DNA from: Aquisalimonas sp007126095
GTDB taxonomy: Bacteria > Pseudomonadota > Gammaproteobacteria > Nitrococcales > Aquisalimonadaceae
Direction: 5' to 3'
Length of the DNA stretch: 64,000 nt
Assembly: GCF_048323695.1 (NCBI RefSeq)
Contig: NZ_JBLWFT010000011.1
Span: forward strand, 1-64,000
The notes beneath the pieces are model-generated. The model made no database searches, was not told where the DNA came from, and saw only the letters and a program-made list of their open reading frames with translations. The position numbers were made by a program, and so were the translations under genes. This document shows positions 63,410 through 64,000 of this stretch, piece after piece. Positions within the stretch are counted from its first letter, which is position 1; the number at the start of each line of letters is the position of its first letter.

Positions 63410-64000
63410 CTAGCCTTCGTGCACCGACACCATCTCGACCCGCGCATCACGAAACGCTGCGGGCATGTAAAGTGCGAGGGAACCGGCCTCCCTGGCCCGC
63501 CCCCAGAACTCGCCGGATTTATCCAGGCGGAAATACTCGTACCCGGTCTTCACCGGCAGCCGGTTGGGGGGGCGCTGAACGTGGATCAGTTGCACGCCCG
63601 GCAATGCGGACGCAACGATGCGCTCCAACTCCGCCCGCGCCCCGACCTTGACCTGACGTGGCAGATCGTCGATCCAGGTCATGGAGGTGGCGGCGTCAAA
63701 GCGCACCGCCAGGAACAGCGTCTGCTCGTCAAGCAGGCGGGACTCCACGCCTTCGACCTGAAGAATGGACTCGGACTCCCGCACCAGCTGGATCGACGCC
63801 AGGTGCTGCGGCAGCGCCGTGCCGATGAGGTCGTCCACTGCACGATCCAGCGCCTGCATCACGGCGTGCAGGTCACCATGGTCGTACACGGGCGGCTCGG
63901 GCACGGCGTTATCATCATCCATATCGGAGAAGATGCGCAGCCCCGCGACCAGGCGGGACAGTACGTCGTACGCCTGCGAAGGGTGGCTCCCGGGGTTCGC
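63410..64000 (-). CDS. tssK: T6SS baseplate protein TssK, C-terminal part, cut by the window edge
   Basis: 196 codons and the stop are visible; the frame remains open to base 64000, so the gene continues off the right edge. The visible part contains NPGSHPSQAYDVLSRLVAGL, the TssK helical domain. The C-terminal YEYFRLDKSGEFW with SLALYMPAAF and VEMVSV end matches the TssK adaptor domain that binds the TssL/TssM complex. An internal ATG at 63922 is not the start. Its order tssK-tssL-tssM is the common one. Confidence 0.9.
   Translation of the reverse strand, partial: ANPGSHPSQAYDVLSRLVAGLRIFSDMDDDNAVPEPPVYDHGDLHAVMQALDRAVDDLIGTALPQHLASIQLVRESESILQVEGVESRLLDEQTLFLAVRFDAATSMTWIDDLPRQVKVGARAELERIVASALPGVQLIHVQRPPNRLPVKTGYEYFRLDKSGEFWGRAREAGSLALYMPAAFRDARVEMVSVHEG

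Noticed and set aside
63410..63922. Complete 170-residue gene starting at the ATG at 63922
   Set aside because: The frame continues upstream to the window end with TssK-like residues, so this ATG is internal and the gene is a partial tssK.

Overview
The window looks like chromosomal DNA of a GC-rich, motile, probably halophilic gammaproteobacterium. ZipA is essentially gammaproteobacterial. The flagellar genes carry sigma-54 and sigma-28 promoters. Several exported or surface proteins (FlgL, FlgK, the ZipA linker) are strongly Asp/Glu-rich, as in halophiles. An Ectothiorhodospiraceae-type organism would fit, but this is inferred from gene content and composition, not from a database search.

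Layout, left to right. (1) 1-6196: the first codons of an IS630-like transposase at the left edge, a nested palindrome, then a D-lactate dehydrogenase-type flavoprotein overlapping telA and an XpaC-like membrane partner. A 3-hydroxyacyl-CoA dehydrogenase and an acyl-CoA dehydrogenase follow, divergent across a promoter region with a 24-bp dyad. (2) 6197-12746: a 233-bp repeat element with 38-bp inverted ends, then zipA and smc (minus), then queF-gluQ (plus), both acting on the queuosine tRNA modification. (3) 12747-19595: a small coupled membrane ORF, a CbrA-like transporter/histidine kinase and an NtrC-family CbrB-like regulator. These are followed by acs behind a strong sigma-54 promoter match and a dyad that could be the regulator's enhancer. 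(4) 19596-31455: a low-complexity orphan, an SDR/ABC-ATPase/MOSC operon, a multi-sensor GGDEF-EAL protein, and a YhaO/YhaN (SbcD/SbcC-like) nuclease pair with a membrane-anchored ATPase.

(5) 31528-46041: a flagellar block. flgBCDEFGHIJKL is one minus-strand operon from a 16/16 sigma-54 promoter match, with a likely internal sigma-28 promoter before flgKL. cheV and cheR are on the minus strand; cheV has a sigma-28 promoter. flgA (sigma-54) and flgM-flgN (sigma-28) are on the plus strand. The layout implies a sigma-54 to FliA/FlgM hierarchy: hook-basal body first, then filament-junction and chemotaxis genes. (6) 46042-48160: an AT-rich non-coding stretch with a clean minus-strand terminator, a small membrane protein and a DHA2-type MFS exporter.

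(7) 48161-64000: a type VI secretion operon on the minus strand, tssK(partial)-tssL-tssM-tagF-tssA-tssB-tssC-hcp-tssE-tssF-tssG-tssH. It encodes the membrane-complex ATPase, sheath, tube, baseplate and sheath-recycling ATPase. VgrG, PAAR, TssJ and effectors are not in view and may lie beyond the right edge. No tRNA, rRNA or CRISPR array was seen.
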